Translations under genes and position numbers: made by a program
NCBI RefSeq assembly: GCF_902459705.1
Contig: NZ_CABPRU010000009.1
Span: 153,785-217,784, forward strand
Origin: Pandoraea terrigena
Lineage (GTDB): Bacteria; Pseudomonadota; Gammaproteobacteria; Burkholderiales; Burkholderiaceae
Length of the DNA: 64,000 nucleotides
Direction: 5' to 3'
In this document: positions 57,151-64,000 of the stretch, piece after piece
How positions within the stretch are numbered: position 1 is the first letter of the stretch
Layout of the letters: each line of letters starts with the position of its first letter
Notes under the pieces: generated by a model
Database searches by the model: none
Seen by the model: only the letters and a program-made list of their open reading frames with translations
What the model was told of the DNA's origin: nothing

Positions 57151-58512
57151 ATGTCTCTTTCCACACACTGCAAGACTTCGCAGGGCGTCAAGACGTCGCT
57201 GCTCAAGGAATTTACGTCTCTCGCGATCCCGACCATTCTGTCGGGTTGGGTCTACACGATCTATACGCTGATCGACGGGATATTTATCGGCCGATACGTC
57301 GGCCAGCAGGCGCTGGCCGCGCTGAATCTCGTAGTGCCGCTACTTTACGTGCCCTATGCGGTGAGCGTGATGGTCGGCGTGGGCGGCGCCACGCTTATCG
57401 CCCGGCTGCTCGGCGAGCAACGGCAGGCGGAGGCGCGCCGCGCGTTTTCTCAGGTGCTTTGGGTGATGCTGGTCTCCGGTGTCGCGATGAGCGCGGGCGT
57501 GCTTGTCTACAAGCAGGAGATTGCCGCAGCGCTGGGGGCCGAAGGTGCGATCGCGGTCGACGTGGTGGCGTATCTGTCCGGCTGGGGTTGGTTCGTGCTG
57601 TTTGCGAACGGCCTTTACGCGATGGAGCTGTTTCTGCGCGTGGAAGGTGCTCCGGCGGCGCGGTTTGGCCTGTATGCGATGTTTCTCGGGGCCCTTGCGA
57701 ATGTGGTGCTCGACTACTGGCTGATCGCCGTGCGCGGCATGGGGATGTATGGGGCGTCGCTGGCAACCGGGCTGTCGATGATGGTCTCGAGCAGCGCCAT
57801 GCTCGCCTATCACTTCGTGCTGGCCAAGCAGGTGGTGCCTGCACGCCGCGCCTTCGGTGGTGGGCCAACGCATGTCTGGCGCGCGATGTATAACGGCGCG
57901 TCGGAGTTTCTCGGCGCCATCGCCCCGGCAGTGACGGTGTTCGTCTTCAATCGCGTGATTCTGACTCACTTCGGTGAGCCGGGTCTCGCTGCGTACGCGA
58001 TTCTGGAGTACATGACGCTCGGTGCCACGGTAACGATGGTCGCACTGGTTCAAAGCATGCAACCGATGATCAGCTTCTACCGCGGCGCGCAGGATGCAAA
58101 ATCGCTGCACGGTTCGTTCCGGCTGGGCATGAAGGCTGTCATCGGATTCTCGCTGCTGGTGGCCGTGGCGATGACGACGCTCGCCCGCCCGCTGACCTTC
58201 CTGTTCCTGCCTGCTGGCGGCGAAGCATGGGCAATTCTGGAACACGCGGTCATCTGGTATGCGCTGGCGTTCTTGCCGGCGGCGGGCAACCTGATCGTGG
58301 CCGGCTATCTGACGGCGGTCGAAGCGCCAGGCCCGTCGGCAGCCATTGCGATGCTGCGCAGTTGGATCGTGCTCCTCGGCACGCTCTGGCTGCTCGACAC
58401 ATGGCTGGGCAGCTCGGCCATCTGGTACACGCTGCTGACAACGGAACTCGTCACGCTGGCCGTGAGCGCATGGCTGTATCGGAAGCAGTATCGTCTCGGG
58501 CACATCGCGTGA
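57151..58512 (+). CDS. MATE-family efflux transporter
   Basis: A 453-residue inner-membrane protein with 12 helices in two six-helix halves, as in MATE pumps. IPTILSGWVYTIYTLIDGIFIGRYVG (about 26-51) and ALAALNLVVPLL are typical of helix 1-2. It exports cationic drugs with Na+ or H+. It sits between puuD and the Anbu operon and converges on anbu; no regulator is next to it. Its place inside the purine region may be chance. Confidence 0.9.
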   Translation: MSLSTHCKTSQGVKTSLLKEFTSLAIPTILSGWVYTIYTLIDGIFIGRYVGQQALAALNLVVPLLYVPYAVSVMVGVGGATLIARLLGEQRQAEARRAFSQVLWVMLVSGVAMSAGVLVYKQEIAAALGAEGAIAVDVVAYLSGWGWFVLFANGLYAMELFLRVEGAPAARFGLYAMFLGALANVVLDYWLIAVRGMGMYGASLATGLSMMVSSSAMLAYHFVLAKQVVPARRAFGGGPTHVWRAMYNGASEFLGAIAPAVTVFVFNRVILTHFGEPGLAAYAILEYMTLGATVTMVALVQSMQPMISFYRGAQDAKSLHGSFRLGMKAVIGFSLLVAVAMTTLARPLTFLFLPAGGEAWAILEHAVIWYALAFLPAAGNLIVAGYLTAVEAPGPSAAIAMLRSWIVLLGTLWLLDTWLGSSAIWYTLLTTELVTLAVSAWLYRKQYRLGHIA

Positions 58513-58551
58513 CGTGCCCGTTCGGCACGCTGACACGCGTGCGGCGTTCGC

Positions 58552-59400
58552 TCAGGACGGCATTTTGAGCGCCACGGTCTGGGCGAGGGACTGGACGCTG
58601 CCCGCCTCATGCGCGCCGGGCACGCCTTCGGGCGGCGCAGCACGCGGCGGCAGCGACGCGGGCGCGCTTTCCACGCAGGTCGTCGCCCATTGCGGTTCGG
58701 GCAGTTCGTTGAACACCTGGCGCAGGCGCGCCCCCCAGGTGTCGTGGATCATCTTGTAGTAGACGTTTTCGTCGTCGAGCGACGCAAAGCGCGTCACGCG
58801 CAGGCTGTCTTCTTCGTAGACGAGGAGGTCGAGCGGTAGTCCGACGGAGACGTTCGAGCGCAGCGTGGAGTCCATGGAGATGAGCGCACACTTGGCCCCG
58901 TCGTCGAGCGAGGTGGCGGGCGTGACCAGTCGATCGATGATCGGTTTGCCGTACTTGGACTCGCCGATCTGAAAATACGGGTTGACGGATGACGCGTCGA
59001 TGAAGTTACCCGCCGAGTACAGTTGAAACAGGCGGCTCGGCGCGCCAGCGATTTGCCCGCCAAGGAGGAAGCTGCAGTTGAAGTCGACGCCAAAGGCTTC
59101 GAGCGCCTTGGCATCGCGCGTGTAGACGTCACGAATCGCCTGGCCGACGACGCGCGCGACATCGGTCATGCTTTTGGCATTCCACAGGGTCTCGGTATCG
59201 CGTGCTTCGGCCAGTTGTTGACGCACGGCCTGTGTCAGCGCGAGGTTACCGGCCGAGAGCAGCACGAGCACGCGCTCGCCCGCGCGCTCGAACACGAGCA
59301 TCTTGCGAAAGGTGCTCACGTGATCGACACCCGCATTGGTGCGGGTATCGGAGAGAAAGACGAGCCCGGCATCGAGCTTCATGGCCACGCAATACGTCAT
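58552..59400 (-). CDS. Anbu proteasome-related peptidase
   Basis: A 282-residue member of the Ntn-hydrolase proteasome family (Anbu/BPH). After Met removal Thr2 is the N-terminal nucleophile (TYCVAMKLDAGLVFLSDTRTNAG, with Asp18-like and Lys8 contexts). The C-terminal 40 residues are Pro/Ala-rich. It is the last gene of a four-gene minus-strand operon. AGGAAC lies before the ATG at 59400. Physiological substrates of Anbu are not settled. Confidence 0.92.
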   Translation of the reverse strand: MTYCVAMKLDAGLVFLSDTRTNAGVDHVSTFRKMLVFERAGERVLVLLSAGNLALTQAVRQQLAEARDTETLWNAKSMTDVARVVGQAIRDVYTRDAKALEAFGVDFNCSFLLGGQIAGAPSRLFQLYSAGNFIDASSVNPYFQIGESKYGKPIIDRLVTPATSLDDGAKCALISMDSTLRSNVSVGLPLDLLVYEEDSLRVTRFASLDDENVYYKMIHDTWGARLRQVFNELPEPQWATTCVESAPASLPPRAAPPEGVPGAHEAGSVQSLAQTVALKMPS

Positions 59401-59449
59401 GTCGTTCCTGTCTTGCCGTGCGGGGCACCCTGCCCGGGCACGCTGAAAG

Positions 59450-60256
59450 CTATTGTTGTTGGTCGAGCGGCACGGTATCGACTTTGACCGATACGTGCAG
59501 CGCTTCCGTCGCCCCGCCGCTGCGCATGCCTCTGACGGGCGCGGCAGATTCGTAATCGCGCCCGACGGCCAGCCGGCAGTAGTTGCCGCTGGCGAAGCAG
59601 GCATGGGTGACGTCGATGCTGACCCACCCCGCTCCATCGACCCATACGTCGACCCACGCGTGGCTGGCCGCGTGCGGTACGTCGCCGGGATCGAGATATC
59701 CGCTGACGTATCGCGCGGGCACGCCTCGCGCTCGACACACGGCGAGCATCAGGTGCGCATGATCCTGGCAAACACCCCGCCCGAGCGCGAGCGCCTGCGC
59801 TGCGGTACTGGTCACGGCGGTGATGCCGGATGCATAGTCGACATGTTCGCAGATGGTGGCGGCGAGCGCCAGCAGGTCGCCCGGCGAGGCGACGCCGGCG
59901 GCGTCGGCAAGCGCGTCGATGGCATCGCTGCGGCCGGTGAGCGGCGTCGGGCTTGCGAAGGATAACACCGGTACGGCGTGGTTGGTCTCGCCGAGCCGTC
60001 CGTCGATGAGCGGCGTGGTGTCGACCTCGCCTTCGGCGGTGAGGCGGATTTCGCTGTGCGGCTGGTGCAGCACGAGGGTATGCATGTCGTTCCCGTAGGC
60101 GTCGCGTGCGGGCGTGAGCTTGCCGGGTGCGGCCAACCGCCAGTGCACGATACGCTGCACGTTTGACGCCGCAGGCGTGAGCCGAAGTTGCTGGATGGTG
60201 TAGCGCACCGGCGTGTCGTAGCGGTAGGTGGTCTCGTGGCGGATGGTCAGGCGCAT
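59450..60256 (-). CDS. Transglutaminase-like protein (N-terminal and core)
   Basis: A 268-residue protein with an N-terminal beta domain (about 1-90) and a transglutaminase-like core. The catalytic triad is Cys163 in GRGVCQDHAH, His199 in SHAWVDVWV and Asp215 in SIDVTH. Such proteins in this operon type act as peptidases or amide-forming enzymes. The Alpha-E gene ends 5 bases before it. It feeds into the same pathway as the ATP-grasp protein and Anbu. Confidence 0.93.
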   Translation of the reverse strand: MRLTIRHETTYRYDTPVRYTIQQLRLTPAASNVQRIVHWRLAAPGKLTPARDAYGNDMHTLVLHQPHSEIRLTAEGEVDTTPLIDGRLGETNHAVPVLSFASPTPLTGRSDAIDALADAAGVASPGDLLALAATICEHVDYASGITAVTSTAAQALALGRGVCQDHAHLMLAVCRARGVPARYVSGYLDPGDVPHAASHAWVDVWVDGAGWVSIDVTHACFASGNYCRLAVGRDYESAAPVRGMRSGGATEALHVSVKVDTVPLDQQQ

Positions 60257-60260
60257 GGCA

Positions 60261-61259
60261 TCAGGCGGCGAGCGGGATCAGGAAGGTCTGGCTGATCTTG
60301 TTGCCGAGCAGGGAGACTCGCTCGAGGAGTTCAGTCAGGACGGGGTGAAGACCTTGTTGCTGGATTTGCTGGATGTCGGTGTACTTGAGTTCGGCTTGTA
60401 GCTTTCCGGCGTAGCGTTCAACATCCCCCGACTGGGCATTGGACAGGGTGGCAAGATTTTCGCATACGCCGTTGAGCGATGCGAGCAAGGAACGCGGCAT
60501 GTGTGCGTTGAGCATGAGCAGTTCGACGACGCGCTCTGGCGTAATGACGTCGCGGTAAACTTTGCGGTAGATTTCGAAGCCGGACACACTGCGCAGTACG
60601 GCGGACCAGTAGTAGAAGTCGGTGGGATGGGACGCGTCGGGCCCCGCCCGATCGGCGCGCACGGCTTCGTGGAAGCGCACGTCGAGAATTCGCGCGGTGT
60701 TGTCGGCGCGTTCGAGGAAAAGGCCCAGGCGGGTAAAGTAGAAGGCATCATCCTGGAACAAGGTGCCAAAGCTCACGCCGCGCGAGAGGTGCGAGCGCAC
60801 TTTGACCCATTCGAAAAGATGGGCTGGATCGCGCTCGAGCAGATCGAGCATGCGCGGAAAATCGAGCCAGGTACTGTTGACGGTTTCCCATAGTTCTGTC
60901 GTGAGTGTCCCCCGAACGGCGCGCGCGTTTTCGCGCGCCGCCTCAAGGCAACAGGCGATGCTCGACGGGTTATCGCGATCGCGCACGACGAAGTCGAGAA
61001 CGTTGGCACGTGTGGCTCGCGCATGTTTTCGATTGAACGCTGGCTCGAGTTCGGAGATGCGCAAGGTGGCACGCCAGCCAGCCTCGTCGTTGAAGGTGCT
61101 GGCGTGCGCCCGGGCGCTGTCGGTATCGTCTTCGTCATCGATGGCGTCTTGCGGCAGCAGCAGGTTCTGCAAGTTGACGTCGAGCAGGCGTGCGGTGTTT
61201 TCGGCCCGCTCCATGTAGCGAGCCATCCAGAACAGGTGATCGGCGGTACGGCTGAGCAT
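60261..61259 (-). CDS. Alpha-E domain protein
   Basis: A 332-residue all-helical protein of the Alpha-E (DUF403) family, starting MLSRTADHLFWMARYMERAEN, with a second FLERADN repeat about residue 182. These are found almost only with ATP-grasp and transglutaminase genes, and their biochemical role is unknown. The ATP-grasp gene is 45 bases upstream. Confidence 0.93.
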   Translation of the reverse strand: MLSRTADHLFWMARYMERAENTARLLDVNLQNLLLPQDAIDDEDDTDSARAHASTFNDEAGWRATLRISELEPAFNRKHARATRANVLDFVVRDRDNPSSIACCLEAARENARAVRGTLTTELWETVNSTWLDFPRMLDLLERDPAHLFEWVKVRSHLSRGVSFGTLFQDDAFYFTRLGLFLERADNTARILDVRFHEAVRADRAGPDASHPTDFYYWSAVLRSVSGFEIYRKVYRDVITPERVVELLMLNAHMPRSLLASLNGVCENLATLSNAQSGDVERYAGKLQAELKYTDIQQIQQQGLHPVLTELLERVSLLGNKISQTFLIPLAA

Positions 61260-61304
61260 GTTCTCTTCCCGATATGATTTTTTGTCGTTTCCGGCGAGCG
61301 CGGG

Positions 61305-62729
61305 CTATTTTTCGAGCACCCAGGTGTCTTTTGTCCCCCCGCCCTGGGAGGAATTGACGACGAGTGAACCTTCGGTAAGCGCGACGCGGGTAAGCCCGCC
61401 CGGTACCATGGTGACGCCTTTGCCGGAGGAGAGCACGAATGGACGCAGGTCAATATGTCTGGGCGCAATGCCCGCCTCGACGAAGGTGGGGCATGCGGAC
61501 AGTGCGAGCGTAGGCTGGGCGATATACCCGTCGGGTTTGGCAATGAGCCGCTGCCGGAATGCTTCGATTTCGGCTCGGGTGGACGCAGGCCCCACGAGCA
61601 TCCCGTAACCTCCGGCGCCATGCACTTCTTTGACGACGAGGTCGCCAAGGTTGTCGAGGGTGTAGGCAAGATCGTCCGCTCGACGACACTGGTAGGTCGG
61701 AACGTTGTTGAGTATGGGCTTCTCGCCCAGGTAAAACTCGATCATGTCCGGCACGAACGGGTAGACGGATTTGTCGTCGGCAACGCCGGTGCCAATGGCA
61801 TTGGCCAATGTGACGCGCCCCGCCCGGTAGACGCTGAGCAATCCGGGCACGCCCAACGTGGAGTCGGCACGGAAGGCCAACGGATCGAGAAAGTCGTCGT
61901 CGATTCTGCGATAGATGACGTCGACGCGCTTCGGACCATTGGTGGTTCGCATGTAGACAAGGTTGTCCTCAACGAACAAGTCCTGCCCCTCAACCAACTC
62001 GATACCCATCTGCTGCGCCAGGAAGGCATGCTCGAAGTAGGCGGAGTTGTAGATGCCAGGCGTCATGACGACGACGGTGGGATCATCCACCCCCACCGGC
62101 GCCACCGCGCGCAGGCTGTCAAGCAAGAGGTCCGGATAATGCTCGACAGGCGCAATCCGGTTTCGCGCGAACAGTTCAGGGAATAACCGCATCATCATCT
62201 TGCGGTTTTCCAGCATGTACGACACGCCAGACGGCACTCTGAGATTGTCCTCGAGCACGTAGAACTCCCCATCATCGCCCGCCCCCGCACGCACGACGTC
62301 CACACCCGCAATGTGCGCGTAGATGTCGCCCGGCACGTCAACACCCTGCATCTCCGGACGATACTGCGCATTCTTTAATACCTGCTCCGCCGGAATGACC
62401 CCCGCCCGCAAGATGTCCTGCTCATGGTAGACGTCATGAACGAACCGGTTCAACGCTTCCACACGCTGACGCAATCCCGTCTGCAAGGTCTGCCATTCGT
62501 GCGCCGGAATGATTCTCGGGATCAGGTCGAATGGGATCAAGCGCTCTGTACCCGCCTCATTTCCATATACAGCAAACGTAATCCCCACACGCCGGAACGC
62601 AAGATCAGCCTCAGCACGCTTGTGGTGCAAGACGTCGTCAGACTGGCACTTTAGCCAATCGTCAAACCGACGGTAATGCGCCCGCGTCGCACCCGTGATG
62701 CTCGCCATCTCGTTGTAGCTCTCGACCAT
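61305..62729 (-). CDS. Circularly permuted ATP-grasp protein
   Basis: A 474-residue protein of the circularly permuted ATP-grasp family (DUF404/407). Late residues hold DLVVKEVHGAGGYGMLVGP (about 376-394) and an acidic metal region; the C-terminus carries LTRVALTEGSLVVNSSQGGGTKDTWVL. The ATG at 62729 has GGAG six bases upstream. Relatives form amide bonds between amino-acid or peptide units. First gene of the four-gene operon: it would make a peptide-like product or tag that the transglutaminase and Anbu then act on. Confidence 0.92.
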   Translation of the reverse strand: MVESYNEMASITGATRAHYRRFDDWLKCQSDDVLHHKRAEADLAFRRVGITFAVYGNEAGTERLIPFDLIPRIIPAHEWQTLQTGLRQRVEALNRFVHDVYHEQDILRAGVIPAEQVLKNAQYRPEMQGVDVPGDIYAHIAGVDVVRAGAGDDGEFYVLEDNLRVPSGVSYMLENRKMMMRLFPELFARNRIAPVEHYPDLLLDSLRAVAPVGVDDPTVVVMTPGIYNSAYFEHAFLAQQMGIELVEGQDLFVEDNLVYMRTTNGPKRVDVIYRRIDDDFLDPLAFRADSTLGVPGLLSVYRAGRVTLANAIGTGVADDKSVYPFVPDMIEFYLGEKPILNNVPTYQCRRADDLAYTLDNLGDLVVKEVHGAGGYGMLVGPASTRAEIEAFRQRLIAKPDGYIAQPTLALSACPTFVEAGIAPRHIDLRPFVLSSGKGVTMVPGGLTRVALTEGSLVVNSSQGGGTKDTWVLEK

Positions 62730-63258
62730 ATGCTTCTCCGCAGATTGCTGTGTCGAGATCGAGCAATATCCATGCCCGAGCCGCTTTTCTACCCGTTTCG
62801 CACGATTTCCGTGCAACCCTCACCTCATTTCGCACCACGTCGGTGATTCCTAGTATAGGAGTTGGTTTTTCTGGAGGAATCGGGGATGGGTTTATTCTTC
62901 TCCCCCCCTCTACACCTCCCCCCCGGAAGGACCGGAGCCCCTTTCCGCCTCTCAAACATAAACCCAACTCGCTGCAGAAAGGGGCCCCGGCCCTTCCCCC
63001 CTCCACGCCCCCAGTCCTCCCACCGAAACCGCCCGCTTCCCGCGCCATCCCCTCCGCTCCCCTGTCCCGTCGACACCTACCGCCTCCAGCGCCATCGCGA
63101 CGCCGCACCCGCCCCGCGCGTGCTTCGCATCTGCCGCGTGACGGCCGCGTCGTCGCTCACACCTCTTCAGTCCCTCTCCACCTCCTCCTCAACTCCTCTT
63201 CACTTTCTATCTCGCCTCTCGCTCCCCCCCCCACGCTTTTTCTCCCCACATATGCAAA
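62730..63258. other. Pyrimidine-rich intergenic region
   Basis: About 530 bases before the allA terminator. From about 62890 to 63250 the plus strand is very poor in G, with C-runs of 7-9 bases (62902-62908, 62918-62924, 63224-63232). A plus-strand frame across it is Pro/Ser-rich and shadows allA; it is not called. A TATACT (minus) near 62850 may be the operon -10. Confidence 0.5.
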
Positions 63259-63279
63259 ACGCCGGGCTCTCCCCGGCGT
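63259..63279 (-). terminator. allA terminator
   Basis: Stem ACGCCGGG / CCCGGCGT with a 5-base loop and a short T-run on the minus strand, just past the allA stop. Confidence 0.7.
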
Positions 63280-63317
63280 CTTCGCTGTCCTTCACGTTCT
63301 CTTCTCTTTCGCCTTGC

Positions 63318-63851
63318 CTACGCCGCCTTTCGCGCCGATCTCACCGCCTCCAACGCCGCCCGCGTCAAGACATATGTCCCCGGCAAATCCCGCTCGTCAC
63401 AGTTGTGACCCTCGCCCCCACGATCCACCACCACGAAATCACTCACCTCTTCCAACGCCAATAACGGGTGATGCCACACGCCACGCGCATAGTTCACCCC
63501 CTGCCACCCCTCCGAGACAAACGCCCTCATCTGACTCACGTCCAATTCGCCCGCCGGCGCAACCACCACCAGGTACGGCGTCGTCTTCAACGGGATGAAC
63601 GCCTGACTCCCCAACGGATGCCGCTCCAACATCGTCACCTCATACGGCAACTGCCTCGGCTGACCCCGGAAAACATTGACCAACGTGTGACCCCCCTCCG
63701 GCCCCAGATCAACCGTCGCCAAATCGTGATACCGCTCCGTCGTCCCACCATTGATCCCGAAATGCTTCGCCCCCGACAACTCGATCACATCGCCAAACGG
63801 CGCAAACGCCTCTCGCGTCAATCGCTCGATCTTCAACGCCGCTCCCGCCAT
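63318..63851 (-). CDS. allA: Ureidoglycolate lyase
   Basis: A 177-residue cupin-fold enzyme, splitting ureidoglycolate to glyoxylate and urea. Marks: [14 protein letters not shown] near the start, [30 protein letters not shown] with the cupin His/Glu (about 60-88), and [19 protein letters not shown] lies before 63851. The end of allantoicase lies 73 bases upstream on the same strand, so allantoate breakdown follows. Confidence 0.94.
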   Translation of the reverse strand: MAGAALKIERLTREAFAPFGDVIELSGAKHFGINGGTTERYHDLATVDLGPEGGHTLVNVFRGQPRQLPYEVTMLERHPLGSQAFIPLKTTPYLVVVAPAGELDVSQMRAFVSEGWQGVNYARGVWHHPLLALEEVSDFVVVDRGGEGHNCDERDLPGTYVLTRAALEAVRSARKAA

Positions 63852-63924
63852 GTCACTCTCCTTTTTTCCCTTTTCATTTCCCCTCTCGCATTCGCTTTCG
63901 GCCGCGAGAGGGATTCATGCGCAC

Positions 63925-64000
63925 TTATGCTTTCTTTTCGCTTAACCGGCCCCACAGCCGCAAACGCGATACGCCACCGTCCGGAATGATGTTGAAGCGG
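63925..64000 (-). CDS. alc: Allantoicase, C-terminal end (cut by window edge)
   Basis: The frame runs in from the right edge and ends at a TAA at 63925-63927, giving 24 visible residues including RFNIIPDGGVSRLRLWG. That is the conserved late segment of allantoicase domains, which split allantoate into urea and ureidoglycolate. The rest lies outside the window. It precedes allA, as expected for this pathway. Confidence 0.8.
   Translation of the reverse strand, partial: RFNIIPDGGVSRLRLWGRLSEKKA

Noticed and set aside
62750..63598. A 282-codon open frame on the plus strand
   Set aside because: It is Pro/Ser-rich, overlaps the allA gene and the C-rich gap, and shows no family features or ribosome site. 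Its openness follows from the base composition.

Overview
The window is GC-rich, gene-dense bacterial chromosome (53 genes called, two of them cut by the window edges). The gene families point to the Burkholderiales, most like Pandoraea or a close relative in the Burkholderiaceae: a soluble NAD-linked formate dehydrogenase of the fdsGBACD type with its FdsR regulator, a 526-residue isocitrate lyase of the long type, and PuuD-type urate oxidation. This placement is inferred from protein families, not from a 16S gene. No tRNA, rRNA, insertion sequence, phage gene or CRISPR array was seen.

Layout. 0-4.1 kb: the N-terminal part of a membrane sensor, an N-acyl amino acid synthase (FeeM-like), and a MarR/DHA2-efflux pair. 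4.1-11.8 kb: six genes on the minus strand (enoyl-CoA hydratase-like protein, PotD/PotA/fused PotBC-type ABC importer, acyl-CoA ligase, IclR regulator). They look like an uptake-plus-CoA-activation pathway for an unknown organic acid, with matching repeated sites in front of the first gene and of iclR. 11.9-20 kb: an isolated atpC-like gene, a DASS carrier, a secreted protein, glutathione reductase, an NSS transporter, a PhyH-type dioxygenase and two small unknowns. 20-30.2 kb: fdsGBACD, divergent or upstream fdsR, and a second molybdopterin oxidoreductase, with three copies of one 24-bp palindrome at the control regions.

30.3-32.6 kb: a Fur-box-led PepSY iron-uptake trio. 33-38 kb: aceA, ferredoxin-NADP reductase, HU and a CHAD protein. 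38.1-41.1 kb: a Zn/Cd/Pb P-type ATPase divergent from its MerR-type regulator over a classical 19-bp-spacer promoter. 41.4-48.8 kb: sulfide:quinone oxidoreductase-like protein, EAL phosphodiesterase with a degenerate GGDEF half, phospholipase A, DUF1289, aldehyde dehydrogenase, and nnrS under an NsrR-type palindrome. 48.9-50.5 kb: the ABC-F protein YbiT.

50.8-64 kb: a purine-degradation region (LysR regulator, 8-oxoguanine deaminase, NCS2 permease, HIU hydrolase, urate oxidase PuuD, then ureidoglycolate lyase and the end of allantoicase). It is interrupted by a MATE pump and by a four-gene Anbu operon (ATP-grasp, Alpha-E, transglutaminase, proteasome-like Anbu). The strongest leads are the IclR-controlled CoA pathway with altered catalytic residues, the FdsR operator set, the orphan atpC and the Anbu operon lying between purine genes. 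None can be called a new system from sequence alone.
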